DNA of 64,000 nt from Lentisphaerota bacterium (GTDB taxonomy: Bacteria; Verrucomicrobiota; Lentisphaeria; Victivallales; Victivallaceae). Shown here in pieces: positions 25,397 through 34,146 of the stretch. The stretch is from NCBI GenBank assembly GCA_017134815.1, contig CP071032.1:1426001-1490000 (forward strand), read 5' to 3'. How positions within the stretch are numbered: the first letter of the stretch is position 1; each line of letters begins with the position of its first letter. Under the pieces are notes generated by a model. It made no database searches. It was not told the origin of the DNA and worked only from the letters and a program-made list of their open reading frames with translations. A program made the translations under genes and the position numbers.

Positions 25397-25418
25397 CTTC
25401 CGATTCCCCAATCGGAAG
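25397..25418 (+). terminator. Terminator at the phage right end
   Basis: CTTCCGATT and AATCGGAAG pair perfectly around CCCC, followed by GCTTTACTTTTTC. It is homologous to the hairpin at 20679-20703 with a compensatory change in the stem. Confidence 0.75.
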
Positions 25419-25440
25419 GCTTTACTTTTTCAAAAGGAAC

Positions 25441-25460
25441 GTCAGACGGTGTCAGACGGT
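25441..25460. repeat. Tandem 10-bp duplication at the island edge
   Basis: GTCAGACGGT occurs twice in a row, 23 bases after the phage terminator and just before base composition changes to the chromosomal type. It may mark the insertion edge or be simple slippage. Confidence 0.45.
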
Positions 25461-25654
25461 AGCAATTGGGAGCTCTAGCTAATAGGATATATGTAGGTTT
25501 TGATTTTTATTGTAAAAAATAATTAACAAGTTCTACACCGCTAAGATATTTATCATAAATGCAATAGATTGCCACATGTAATGAGATTTTTATTGCAAGG
25601 CATATGACTCTTTACCATGCAATCTGATGTTTCCCATCCATTCACTCCAGAGTA

Positions 25655-26941
25655 TTATTTCTTCCAGCGTTTTAAATCAATATCCCCTTCACTCTTGGCG
25701 ACTATCGAGGTGACCGCCAGGTCCCCGGTTACATTCACCGTAGTCATAAACATATCAAGAATCGCTTCAGCCCCGATAATCAGAGCAAACACCGATGCCG
25801 CAGTTGTCCCCTGAGTAATTTTGAAGCCGACCGCACTCAACATCATCAGCAGCATAACCCCGCCTACTCCCGGTACCCCGGCAGTTCCGACTGAAGCCAG
25901 TACGCCTGTCAAAATCACAGTTACCTGCTGAGCAAAGGTCAGCGGTTCACCTATCGCATAACCAAAAAAGACCAGCGCCACCCCATAAAAAATAGCGGTA
26001 CCGTCCATATTAACCGAAGCCCCTACAGGCAAAGTAAAAGAGTATATGTCCTTGTGCACGCCAAGGTTTTCCTCGGCATTACGCATACTTACCGGCAAAG
26101 TAGCCAGACTGGAACGAGTCGTAAAAGCAGTCAACATAGCTTCACGGATGCCCTTGAAGAAAATCCATGGGCTCAAACTGTGCCAGCGCAACAGGCCACA
26201 GTAAACCACCAGTACCTGAACAAAATAGCATCCCACAGCAACAGAAAGCATCAACAGCATTTCACGGATGCCTGAAAAACCACTGGAAGCTACCAGGTTG
26301 GCCATCAATGCGAAAATACCAATCGGGGCATATTCAATAATCCAGCGGACTATCAAAAAAAGTATTTCGGCAAAACCGCAGCAGAAGTTATAAACACCCT
26401 GCGCATGTTCACGTTTATGGTCAGCGGCTTTTTCCTTGAATATCGACAGGCCGATTCCAATAAGAAATGAAAAAAACAGAATCGGCAGGATATCACCGTC
26501 AGCCAGCGCCCGTATCGGATTTTGCGGAATAATGCGCAATATAAATTCTGAAAATGTAACATGTTGAATATGAGTAGCAACCTGTCCTGCAGCCCTGCCG
26601 GTGACCTCAAGTCCCTTACCTGGACGGAAAATATTGCCGCCCAGCACCCCTAAAGAAACAGCCACCGTAGTCGTAATCAGGTAAAAAAGCATTCCTTTGA
26701 CCCCGATACGGCCGATTCGCATTGGTTCTATACTTGAAGCTCCAACTACAGTAGTAGTAAAAACAATCGGCACCACCACCATCATCAGCAACTTCATGAA
26801 AGCTGTTCCAAACGGTTCGATGATCTTGACATTTTCGCCAAATATCAACCCTGCGGCTACTCCAAGAATAATGCCGCATAGAATTCTGACAAGGATGCTT
26901 ATCTTAGTATATTTCTGAATAACTGAAACGACAAAATTCAT
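25655..26941 (-). CDS. Dicarboxylate/amino acid:cation symporter (DAACS family)
   Basis: Moves dicarboxylates or glutamate/aspartate with Na+ or H+ across the inner membrane. The ATG at 26941 follows AGAGGTAAATC and is preferred to an upstream in-frame ATG. The 428-residue protein has the GltP/DctA layout: GLIFGENVKIIEPFGTAFMK LL, MVVVPIVFTTTV, the serine-rich AFTTRSSLATLPVSM hairpin, TLPVGASVNMDGTAIFYG (the NMDGT cation site) and a GTAGVPGVGGVMLLMML hairpin. It stands alone with its own promoter region. Which substrate is used cannot be told. Confidence 0.92.
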   Translation of the reverse strand: MNFVVSVIQKYTKISILVRILCGIILGVAAGLIFGENVKIIEPFGTAFMKLLMMVVVPIVFTTTVVGASSIEPMRIGRIGVKGMLFYLITTTVAVSLGVLGGNIFRPGKGLEVTGRAAGQVATHIQHVTFSEFILRIIPQNPIRALADGDILPILFFSFLIGIGLSIFKEKAADHKREHAQGVYNFCCGFAEILFLIVRWIIEYAPIGIFALMANLVASSGFSGIREMLLMLSVAVGCYFVQVLVVYCGLLRWHSLSPWIFFKGIREAMLTAFTTRSSLATLPVSMRNAEENLGVHKDIYSFTLPVGASVNMDGTAIFYGVALVFFGYAIGEPLTFAQQVTVILTGVLASVGTAGVPGVGGVMLLMMLSAVGFKITQGTTAASVFALIIGAEAILDMFMTTVNVTGDLAVTSIVAKSEGDIDLKRWKK

Positions 26942-26972
26942 TGATTTACCTCTATTAAAACAAATTTCAAAA

Positions 26973-27006
26973 GCACGCAAAATCCCCTCAGGCTTTTTTT
27001 GCGGGC
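26973..27006 (-). terminator. Possible terminator of the ABC importer operon
   Basis: On the minus strand GCCCGCAAAA and TTTTGCGTGC pair with one mismatch around AAAGCCTGAGGGGA. The site lies between the ATP-binding gene and the symporter gene. It is imperfect, so only tentative. Confidence 0.35.
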
Positions 27007-27088
27007 GAGTTACGGATTATTTTTGAGCGCATAAAGATTACCGGCAACTATTTCCCAGACAGCACATATTGCTGCTCTGTTCAATAAT

Positions 27089-27877
27089 TCACTTGATCTG
27101 TACTTCTTCAGCAGAAATTAACGGCTCACCGTTATTGCCGCTGATCACGCTTACAGCACACCCATAGGCCTGTCTGATCAGTTCCGGTTTAATAACTTCA
27201 GACGGCGTTCCTGCAGCCAGGACACTGCCGTTTTTGATTAAAATGAGTCGATCACAAAATCTGGCCATCAACTCTATATCGTGAGAAACTGCCATAACCG
27301 TCATACCACGGTGCTGCAAGGCTTTAAGCAACCCCATAAGTCTGAGCTTGTGCCCGAGATCCAGTGCCGAAGTCGGTTCATCAAGCAACAGCATTTCGGG
27401 TTCCTGGGCAAGAGCTGCGGCAACGATAGTTCTCTGGCGTTCCCCGCCGCTCAGGCAGTTGAATAATTTATTTCTGATTTCGAAAATGTCCATCTCATTA
27501 AGGGCACAGCACACCGCCTCATTGTCCTGCTGCCGCAACGGCAGCAGTGGCGACAGTCTGGCAGTACGTCCCATTTCGACAACCTGCTTGACTGTAAACG
27601 GCATAACCGCAGCAATCAGTTGCGACACAACCCCCAGCTTGATGGCCCGCTGTCGACTAGACAGTTGACAAATATTTTTCCCGTCCAGCAGGACGTTGCC
27701 GCTTTCCGGCAACAAGAAACCGCTCAAAAGCTTCAGGATTGTAGTTTTACCGGAGCCATTCGGGCCGATAAGCCCGACAAACTCGCCTTTGTCAACTCCC
27801 AGACAGAACTGTTTCAGTATTGCCTTTTCTTTTTCGTAGCTGAAGCAAAGGTTTTCGGCGGTTAATATTTCAGGCAT
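27089..27877 (-). CDS. ABC transporter ATP-binding protein (vitamin B12/iron-siderophore type)
   Basis: 262 residues with Walker A GPNGSGKTT (about 38-46), Q-loop VVSQL, signature LSGGERQR, Walker B MLLLDEPTSALD and the switch His in AVSHD. It powers a type II (BtuCD/FecCDE) importer together with the permease gene, whose last eight bases it overlaps. Order in transcript is binding protein, permease, ATPase. The binding protein resembles BtuF, so cobalamin is the favoured cargo, with siderophore or haem as alternatives. No cobalamin riboswitch is visible upstream of the operon. Confidence 0.9.
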   Translation of the reverse strand: MPEILTAENLCFSYEKEKAILKQFCLGVDKGEFVGLIGPNGSGKTTILKLLSGFLLPESGNVLLDGKNICQLSSRQRAIKLGVVSQLIAAVMPFTVKQVVEMGRTARLSPLLPLRQQDNEAVCCALNEMDIFEIRNKLFNCLSGGERQRTIVAAALAQEPEMLLLDEPTSALDLGHKLRLMGLLKALQHRGMTVMAVSHDIELMARFCDRLILIKNGSVLAAGTPSEVIKPELIRQAYGCAVSVISGNNGEPLISAEEVQIK

Positions 27878-28883
27878 TTTTACGAACCCTCCGATTTAGC
27901 AGCCAGATGAAAAAAGGCCCGCCGATCAGAGCGGTTATCACACCTGCCGGAATCTCCTGGGCCTCCATCAAGACCCGTGAAAAAATGTCGCAGACTGTAA
28001 GAAAAATTCCGCCGCATATCAAGTTCAAAATAAAAAGACGCCGATGATCCGCCCCGAAAAGTCGTCGGCTTATGTGCGGAACAATCAATCCGACAAAACT
28101 GATAATACCAGCCAGCGCCACGCTTACTCCAGTCATCAGAGAAGCCGTACACAACAGGATTATGACTGTCCGGAACGGCACGATACCCATATTATGCGCC
28201 ATCTCCTCGCCCAGCGAAATGACGTTTGCCTGTCTGCCGTGGAAAGTCAAAAGCAAAGTTCCTGCAAGCATCACAGTTATTGCCGCATACAGCATTTTGA
28301 CATTCGCTGCCTGCAGGCTGCCAAGCATCCACCAGGTGACACTGTTCAATTCATAGTGATTCAGTGTGCTGATAATAAACATCAGGCAGCTTGAACATAT
28401 TGCTCCAACTACAACACCGCTTAACAAAATATTTTCAGAGTATTCCGTAAAACGTCCTCTTGCCATAATCAGTACCACCGCCAGAGCCAGCATTGCAAAA
28501 ATAAAAGCCATACCAGGTACGGCCAGCAGAGTGAACGCAGACAAACCGGATATTATAGCTACAGCAGCCCCGAGACTGGCGCCTCCACTGATTCCCAGAA
28601 TATATGGTTCGGCCAGAGGATTTCTTAGAACAGTCTGATAAGCAGACCCGGCAACTGCCAGTGAGCCTCCGACTGTAAAAGCAGTTGCAACCCGGGTTAT
28701 TCGCAAAGAAATTAAAGCACTTGCCAGCTCATCAGAAGGCGTATTGAAAATTTCAGCCGGGCTGATCCAGGTTACTCCAAAGCTCAGTCCACAGAAAACT
28801 GATATTAACAACAAAGCCGGAAGTACTCCAAAAATTATTATATTCTGTCTGGTTTTATTCATGAAAAATTCACTTTTATCCAC
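27870..28883 (-). CDS. ABC transporter permease (FecCD/BtuC family)
   Basis: About ten hydrophobic segments in 337 residues, with the family blocks RITRVATAFTVGGSLAVAGS AYQ, RNPLAEPYILGISGGASLGA A, and SLMTGVSVALAGIISFVGLI VPHISR (coupling helix). GTG 28883 overlaps the stop of the binding-protein gene by eight bases; an ATG at 28862 is a possible alternative start. It forms the membrane channel of the importer encoded by the surrounding genes. The FecCD architecture supports uptake of a large organometallic ligand. Confidence 0.9.
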   Translation of the reverse strand: MDKSEFFMNKTRQNIIIFGVLPALLLISVFCGLSFGVTWISPAEIFNTPSDELASALISLRITRVATAFTVGGSLAVAGSAYQTVLRNPLAEPYILGISGGASLGAAVAIISGLSAFTLLAVPGMAFIFAMLALAVVLIMARGRFTEYSENILLSGVVVGAICSSCLMFIISTLNHYELNSVTWWMLGSLQAANVKMLYAAITVMLAGTLLLTFHGRQANVISLGEEMAHNMGIVPFRTVIILLCTASLMTGVSVALAGIISFVGLIVPHISRRLFGADHRRLFILNLICGGIFLTVCDIFSRVLMEAQEIPAGVITALIGGPFFIWLLNRRVRKNA

Positions 28884-29727
28884 ATTCAGCGTTTTTAAAA
28901 ATATTGCTCAATACCTTAATACCGTCAAGGCTTCTGGGGCCCAGCCTGAAAAGTAAATCTGGATTAATTTTATTAAATACTTGGTTATTACGAAACGCTT
29001 TTAAATCTTTCCAGCCATTTCTAGATCTAAGTTTTTTGATGATTCCGTCACTACAGCCCGGCATGAGTATAACATCCGGCTGCTGCTCTAACAGCCACTC
29101 CATCGAACAGCAGTAATAACTGTCAGAACGCACCGCACCAAGATTAATTCCACCAGCATAAGAAACCATTTTAGTGATAAAAGACCCACGGCCTGCAGTC
29201 ATTAATGGGGCAACTTGAATTACGACAAAAACTTTCGGCCGCTTCGCTAAATCAACTGCGTCAGCCCTGGCTTTGAATTTCAGTAATTCCGCCCTGGTCT
29301 TTCTGATCAAAACATCAGCTTTGCTGCGACAGTCAAGTATTTCACCAAGCTTTTTAAGACTGCAATAATAATCATTAAAGCCTGTCGAATTGAAAAACTC
29401 TACCTTAATGCCCAGCCTGACTAACCCGTCTGAAACTGACTTATCCTGCAGAGCACTCAAAACCATAAAATCAGGGTGTACCTGCAATACCTGCTCGATA
29501 TTCGGTCTGCCGAACTTGCCGACAACAGTAATTCTTTTGGCTGCAGCCGGAAAATCACAGGCTGAAGAACGCCCGACAAGACAGTCTCCTTTGCCTAAAG
29601 CAAATATTAACTCCGTAAGATTGGGGCTGAGTGAGACAATGCGGACAGGCTTTTCTTTTGCATCAGCACAAAAAACTAAACCCAAAAAAACTATTGATAA
29701 AGCAAAAACTCTGAGATAACCCATCAA
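28876..29727 (-). CDS. ABC transporter substrate-binding protein (BtuF-like, helical backbone)
   Basis: 283 residues with a signal peptide (YLRVFALSIVFLGLVFCADA). RIVSLSPNLTELIFALG at the mature N-terminus, GRSSACDFPAAAKRITVVG, RPNIEQVLQVHPDFMVL and a central helix with LKKLGEILD identify a class III periplasmic-binding fold, closest by eye to BtuF-type cobalamin proteins. First gene of the three-gene import operon; translational coupling to the permease is likely through the eight-base overlap. The ligand is inferred from pattern, not shown. Confidence 0.88.
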   Translation of the reverse strand: MMGYLRVFALSIVFLGLVFCADAKEKPVRIVSLSPNLTELIFALGKGDCLVGRSSACDFPAAAKRITVVGKFGRPNIEQVLQVHPDFMVLSALQDKSVSDGLVRLGIKVEFFNSTGFNDYYCSLKKLGEILDCRSKADVLIRKTRAELLKFKARADAVDLAKRPKVFVVIQVAPLMTAGRGSFITKMVSYAGGINLGAVRSDSYYCCSMEWLLEQQPDVILMPGCSDGIIKKLRSRNGWKDLKAFRNNQVFNKINPDLLFRLGPRSLDGIKVLSNIFKNAECG

Positions 29728-29815
29728 AATATCTTTCAGACATTAATAATTAACGGGTTTTAGAATAAATCGGTATCCCGAATAAATCAAGAGAAAAAGC
29801 AATATTTCATAATAT

Positions 29816-31843
29816 TTATTCCGGGTCGTTCTGCTCTGTTTCAGCATCAGTCTGAAGCTCATCAGGCAGATGTCGGAAAACCAGCATGGCCTGGTCGTCG
29901 CTCAGCTGTTCTTCATCAACAAATGCCATTAACTCGTCCAGGCACGCATGAACAGTCGCACGGCTATCAAGATTAAAAGTATTGTGCAGCATATTCATAA
30001 AGCGCTCCCGCCCAAACCGTTCTCCCTGTTTATTGGCACTCAACATGGCATTTATGTGGTAAACAATCAACTTGTCTCCTCGAGCTATTTTCTCTGTACT
30101 CTCTCCGTAGTCAGCCTTAGGGTTTATTCCCAGCGGCGGCCCATGACGCTTGGTCAGGAATTTCGATGAACCATCACCGCTCAATACACAAGGCGGAGAG
30201 ATATTGGCACAGCTGTACATCAACTCATGAGTATTCAAATTATAAATGCACATCAGCAAGTCTACCCCGATATCCGTATTTTTTTCAAGACAGAGTGTCC
30301 GGTTGATTTCTGAAAAAATTTCCCCGGTAGTCAAACCAGGAACGGCTTTTGCACGCAGGATAGTTTTAGTAATAGCCATAAGCAGAGTTGCGTTGATTCC
30401 CTTTTGAGCAACTGATCCGCAGGCAAAGCAGAAATGCTCCTCATCGATATAGAAAATATCATAAAACTCGGCTCCGACATTCTTACCAAGGACAATGTCA
30501 CCAAAAATATCCAGACTGGAATCCATATCAATAATAGGATCAAGATGAATCAATACTCGCTCTCTGATATCCTCCGCAATTCGAAGATTACTTTCCAGCC
30601 GCTCCTTGACTGCAGTTGCCTCCCGAATAGTTCTGATGCCATCATTAAGTGACCTGAGCAAACGGTTGAACAGCTTGCTGAGCTCCTTAATCTCATAAAA
30701 GCCCCTCAGTTCAATAAACTTGGTATTAAGGTCCTTTAGATTGAGAGAGCGCATTCTTTTTATCAGCCAGCCGATCTGCTCACTGATCGCATTGGAGAAA
30801 ATAAGCACCAGTGAAATCATTATTGCCATCACGATGACTGTTGCGGCAAGCACTTTATAAATGAGTTCATCTACCTGAGCTCGTATTTCAAGCTCTTTGC
30901 TGCTTGTAATGCTTAAAATGTCATCAATATATTCTCCAGTTCCAATTATCCAGCCGAGCGGCTTGAAAAGCCTGACATAAGAGAGCTTCTGGACAGAACG
31001 GCTGTTTTGAGCTTGAGTCCTTTCCGGTTTCGGCCAATAATAAGTGAGATATCCGCTGCCGAACTGCTTACATACTTCAACCATTTCCGGAACATGGAAA
31101 TTGCCTGTCGAATCCGGAATTTTCGAATAGTCCCAGCCCTCAATATAAGGCAAAAGCGGATGAACTACGTTACGGGCCTGCATGTCATTAATAAATAAGT
31201 AGCCGTTGCCATGCTCAAAACTCATATTCCGCACTACATCCTTTCCTCTTTCAAGAAAGTAGTTTGTAACATATTTACGACTGAGAGAACATACAATTAT
31301 ATGCTTCATGTCTGGTGCAAGCACGTAATATGAGTAAAGTGCAATATTGCTGCCGGGAGAATAAACGAAGCCGAATTTACTAACCTGCATTTTAAGCTCG
31401 ATTTTGCCGATCAACTGATCTGAAAAGGCTATGTTCTCAGGAGAGTAGACAAAACTTTCAGTCGGAAAAACCTGCGGGAGCTGCATTGAACATTTAACCT
31501 TGAACTTCTCCGGACTGACTATTTTATCTGTTTTAAATACCCTCTTCTGCTTGTTCAATGCGACAATCTGCTGCAGAGCCGCAGCCTTAAGCTGATCTCC
31601 GAAGTTCAAATTAAGCTCTTCCCGATCATTGATTGAATTATAATTGAACTCGATAACTCCGTATGCACAGCTGACAATATTACGCAGCTTGGTTTTAATC
31701 TGCTCCAGGTATTCTTCCTTGATCTCCTTAATGCTGACGGCACCCTGATGCTTAATATCCTGCACCGCGACATATAGATTAATTGCTGACGTTGCCGACA
31801 GCAGTAAAATACTGATAATAGATATTTGTGTACGGAATTTCAT
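29816..31843 (-). CDS. Cache-HAMP-SpoIIE protein with degenerate phosphatase domain
   Basis: 675 residues: a membrane helix at 8-28, an extracytoplasmic Cache domain with GYLFINDMQARNVVHPLLP and GWIIGTGEYIDDI, a second helix near 330-355, a HAMP linker and a C-terminal SpoIIE-type PP2C domain. In that domain the metal-binding residues present in the paralog at 31965 are changed: GGDMYD to GAEFYD, GDVSEKG to GSVAQKG, and TDG to HIN. YID and the final DD are retained. It probably cannot dephosphorylate and may act as a sensor, decoy or dimer partner. The paralog lies 122 bases upstream on the same strand. Confidence 0.88.
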   Translation of the reverse strand: MKFRTQISIISILLLSATSAINLYVAVQDIKHQGAVSIKEIKEEYLEQIKTKLRNIVSCAYGVIEFNYNSINDREELNLNFGDQLKAAALQQIVALNKQKRVFKTDKIVSPEKFKVKCSMQLPQVFPTESFVYSPENIAFSDQLIGKIELKMQVSKFGFVYSPGSNIALYSYYVLAPDMKHIIVCSLSRKYVTNYFLERGKDVVRNMSFEHGNGYLFINDMQARNVVHPLLPYIEGWDYSKIPDSTGNFHVPEMVEVCKQFGSGYLTYYWPKPERTQAQNSRSVQKLSYVRLFKPLGWIIGTGEYIDDILSITSSKELEIRAQVDELIYKVLAATVIVMAIMISLVLIFSNAISEQIGWLIKRMRSLNLKDLNTKFIELRGFYEIKELSKLFNRLLRSLNDGIRTIREATAVKERLESNLRIAEDIRERVLIHLDPIIDMDSSLDIFGDIVLGKNVGAEFYDIFYIDEEHFCFACGSVAQKGINATLLMAITKTILRAKAVPGLTTGEIFSEINRTLCLEKNTDIGVDLLMCIYNLNTHELMYSCANISPPCVLSGDGSSKFLTKRHGPPLGINPKADYGESTEKIARGDKLIVYHINAMLSANKQGERFGRERFMNMLHNTFNLDSRATVHACLDELMAFVDEEQLSDDQAMLVFRHLPDELQTDAETEQNDPE

Positions 31844-31964
31844 ATTACTTTATATCTGATTTTTAACTATTGTCAAAAAAATATTCACCTTTCAAAATAC
31901 AGTTCTCAACCAGAATCATGGCTTTAGAACAAACATATATAAAAATGCCTTGACCACCATCTGC

Positions 31965-33893
31965 TTACAGGTCTGCCTGCCAGATAATTGCCAGAACAAC
32001 AATATCATCATAAACCGGCGCAGTACCGACAAATTCATTTACCCTGTTAAGGACTGCTCTTACAGTATTCTTAGCAGGATCTCCTTTTGACTTATTTACC
32101 GTCCCCATAAATCTTTTTTCACCAAAATCATCACCTACATAATTGGTTGCAGCAGTCAGCCCATCAGTGACCAGCACTATTTTATCCCCGGGTCTCATAC
32201 ACAGATTTTCTTCATAATAAGGCCTTTCAGTAGAAATCCCTAAGGCAGTACCATGAGATACCGGCAGTACCTCAAGCTCTCCAGTCTGCCGTTGCAGATA
32301 AGCGGGCATTTGACCAGCGTTCGTATAGCTTAAACGTCCGGTCTTAACATTTATGATCCCAAGCAGAAACCTCACATACATTAATTTATCATTGCTGGCA
32401 CACAGGCTTTTGTTAATCTCAGTCACAATCTCACCTGCTGTCAAACCTTTGGCGGCCTTGGCCCTGAGCAAGGTTCTGGTAATCAGCATAAACATTGATG
32501 CAGGCACTCCTTTTTCAGAAACATCCCCGAGGGCAAAACAGAAATGCTCATCATCAATATAAAAGAAATCATACATATCACCACCAGGAGGACTGGCATG
32601 CACCACCTCTCCATAGATATCAAAATCGCTGGTTACCGGAGTCTGTGGTTCTATTCTCGGCAGAATGCTTTCCTGAATAGCCTCAGCAATTTCAAGCCTG
32701 CTTTCAAGGCGTTCTTTTTTGGTCATGGTCTGTTGAATATTTGCAATGCCGTTTTTCAATGAGACCTGCATCTTATTAAATATCCTGCACAGCGAACGCA
32801 GCTCGTCACAGCCTCGAGGCGGAATTGGCTGGTAGGTTTTGCTGTTCAAATCAAAGGCTCTAATTTTATCTATTATCCTGGAAATCGGATTACTGATTGT
32901 TGAGGCAAAAATCAAGGCGAACAGCACCATTACAGCTGTAATGATCAACGTAGCTGCAGTTACTTCGATTATCAGCATATTAACGTTGCGCAGCATGTCA
33001 TCTTCAAGACGGTTGGTAATGAGCTTGAGTTCATCAAGATAAGCCCCGGTTCCGATTGTCCACTTCCATGGAGAAAAGAATCTAACATAAGCCAGTTTTG
33101 GATACAGTTTTGTCTCATCGTCATGACTGTATGGTTTTTTCCACTGATATTCAACAAATGCTGATTCCTTTTTGCGGCTCTGGTCAATCAGGTTATGAAC
33201 AATCTGATTAGCGGAGCTGACGTTGGGGTCTTCAAAGCTTCTGCCTTCTACCAGCGGTGCACTGAAATGATAAACCAGGTTTCGGTATTTATCATCGTAC
33301 ATGAATATGTAGCCTTTTGGACTGTCGTACAGCATATGCCTGACCTGAGCTTTACAAATATTCTGTGCGTCATAGCTGACTCTGTCACTTTTTATCGCAG
33401 CAGCAGAAACAGAATTGCCACTCATTTTGAAATAAAGGTAAGTATATTCGTCAGAAGGCTCAAAAAGAAACCCCGAACTTCTGTCTTTCAGCTCTTTTCG
33501 AATTACCTTTTCAACCGACCTGTAGACAGGAGCGTCAACTTTGAAAGAAAAGGTATCCACGGAAGTAACATTTATTTTTGAAGAAGTTTTCAGCTCACCA
33601 TATTTTGCCACATATTGCTCGTACTCAACCATGCTTTTTAAAAGTTGGCCGTATCGCTGGTTCAGAACATACCAGTTTGAAGTATCCTTGAATTCGTTTT
33701 CCGCCACAGCGCGAGCCAGGCTTGTCACATCCTGCAGCTTGCTCTTGACAAAGTTCAAGTACTCAGACTTAGTGACCTTGATATTTTTACCGGTTTGACT
33801 TCTGATTACATTTACAGAAAAAATCAGAGTCAATGCAGCCGACAATATCAGAATCGATATAAAAAGTATAGCAATCCAGGTTCGAAGTCTCAA
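31965..33893 (-). CDS. Cache-HAMP-SpoIIE protein phosphatase (active-type receptor)
   Basis: 642 residues from a TTG at 33893 behind AAGAGGAAG. Membrane helix at about 5-28, Cache domain with GYIFMYDDKYRNLVYHFSAP L and WTIGTGAYLDELK, second helix near 310-335, HAMP, then a complete PP2C/SpoIIE domain: PPGGDMYDFFYIDDEH, ALGDVSEKGVPASMFM, IVLVTDGLTAATN and APVYDDIVVLAIIW. Such receptors sense small extracellular ligands and dephosphorylate anti-sigma antagonists. No antagonist or anti-sigma gene is adjacent, so the target is elsewhere or unknown. Confidence 0.92.
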   Translation of the reverse strand: MRLRTWIAILFISILILSAALTLIFSVNVIRSQTGKNIKVTKSEYLNFVKSKLQDVTSLARAVAENEFKDTSNWYVLNQRYGQLLKSMVEYEQYVAKYGELKTSSKINVTSVDTFSFKVDAPVYRSVEKVIRKELKDRSSGFLFEPSDEYTYLYFKMSGNSVSAAAIKSDRVSYDAQNICKAQVRHMLYDSPKGYIFMYDDKYRNLVYHFSAPLVEGRSFEDPNVSSANQIVHNLIDQSRKKESAFVEYQWKKPYSHDDETKLYPKLAYVRFFSPWKWTIGTGAYLDELKLITNRLEDDMLRNVNMLIIEVTAATLIITAVMVLFALIFASTISNPISRIIDKIRAFDLNSKTYQPIPPRGCDELRSLCRIFNKMQVSLKNGIANIQQTMTKKERLESRLEIAEAIQESILPRIEPQTPVTSDFDIYGEVVHASPPGGDMYDFFYIDDEHFCFALGDVSEKGVPASMFMLITRTLLRAKAAKGLTAGEIVTEINKSLCASNDKLMYVRFLLGIINVKTGRLSYTNAGQMPAYLQRQTGELEVLPVSHGTALGISTERPYYEENLCMRPGDKIVLVTDGLTAATNYVGDDFGEKRFMGTVNKSKGDPAKNTVRAVLNRVNEFVGTAPVYDDIVVLAIIWQADL

Positions 33894-34146
33894 TTGGAAC
33901 TTCCTCTTTTAATAATTCAACGCAAATAAAAAAAAGCCAAACCACCTGACTTAAGTCTACCACAATAAGAAACAATTTTCAAGCCTCAGGCCCGCTGATT
34001 GCTATGATTATCAGAAGGTTTTCACTCATTTTACTCCCGCATAAAACTTGCTGTACAAGCCAGAGTTTCATAAGATATGCACCACAAAAAAACAGCTTTG
34101 CAGCGTAACGGATTAGAGCATTTATCTTAAACAAGAAAGGCTGAAA

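Noticed and set aside
28904..29719. Plus-strand frames opposite the BtuF-like gene
   Set aside because: They are shadows of a coding strand with clear substrate-binding motifs.
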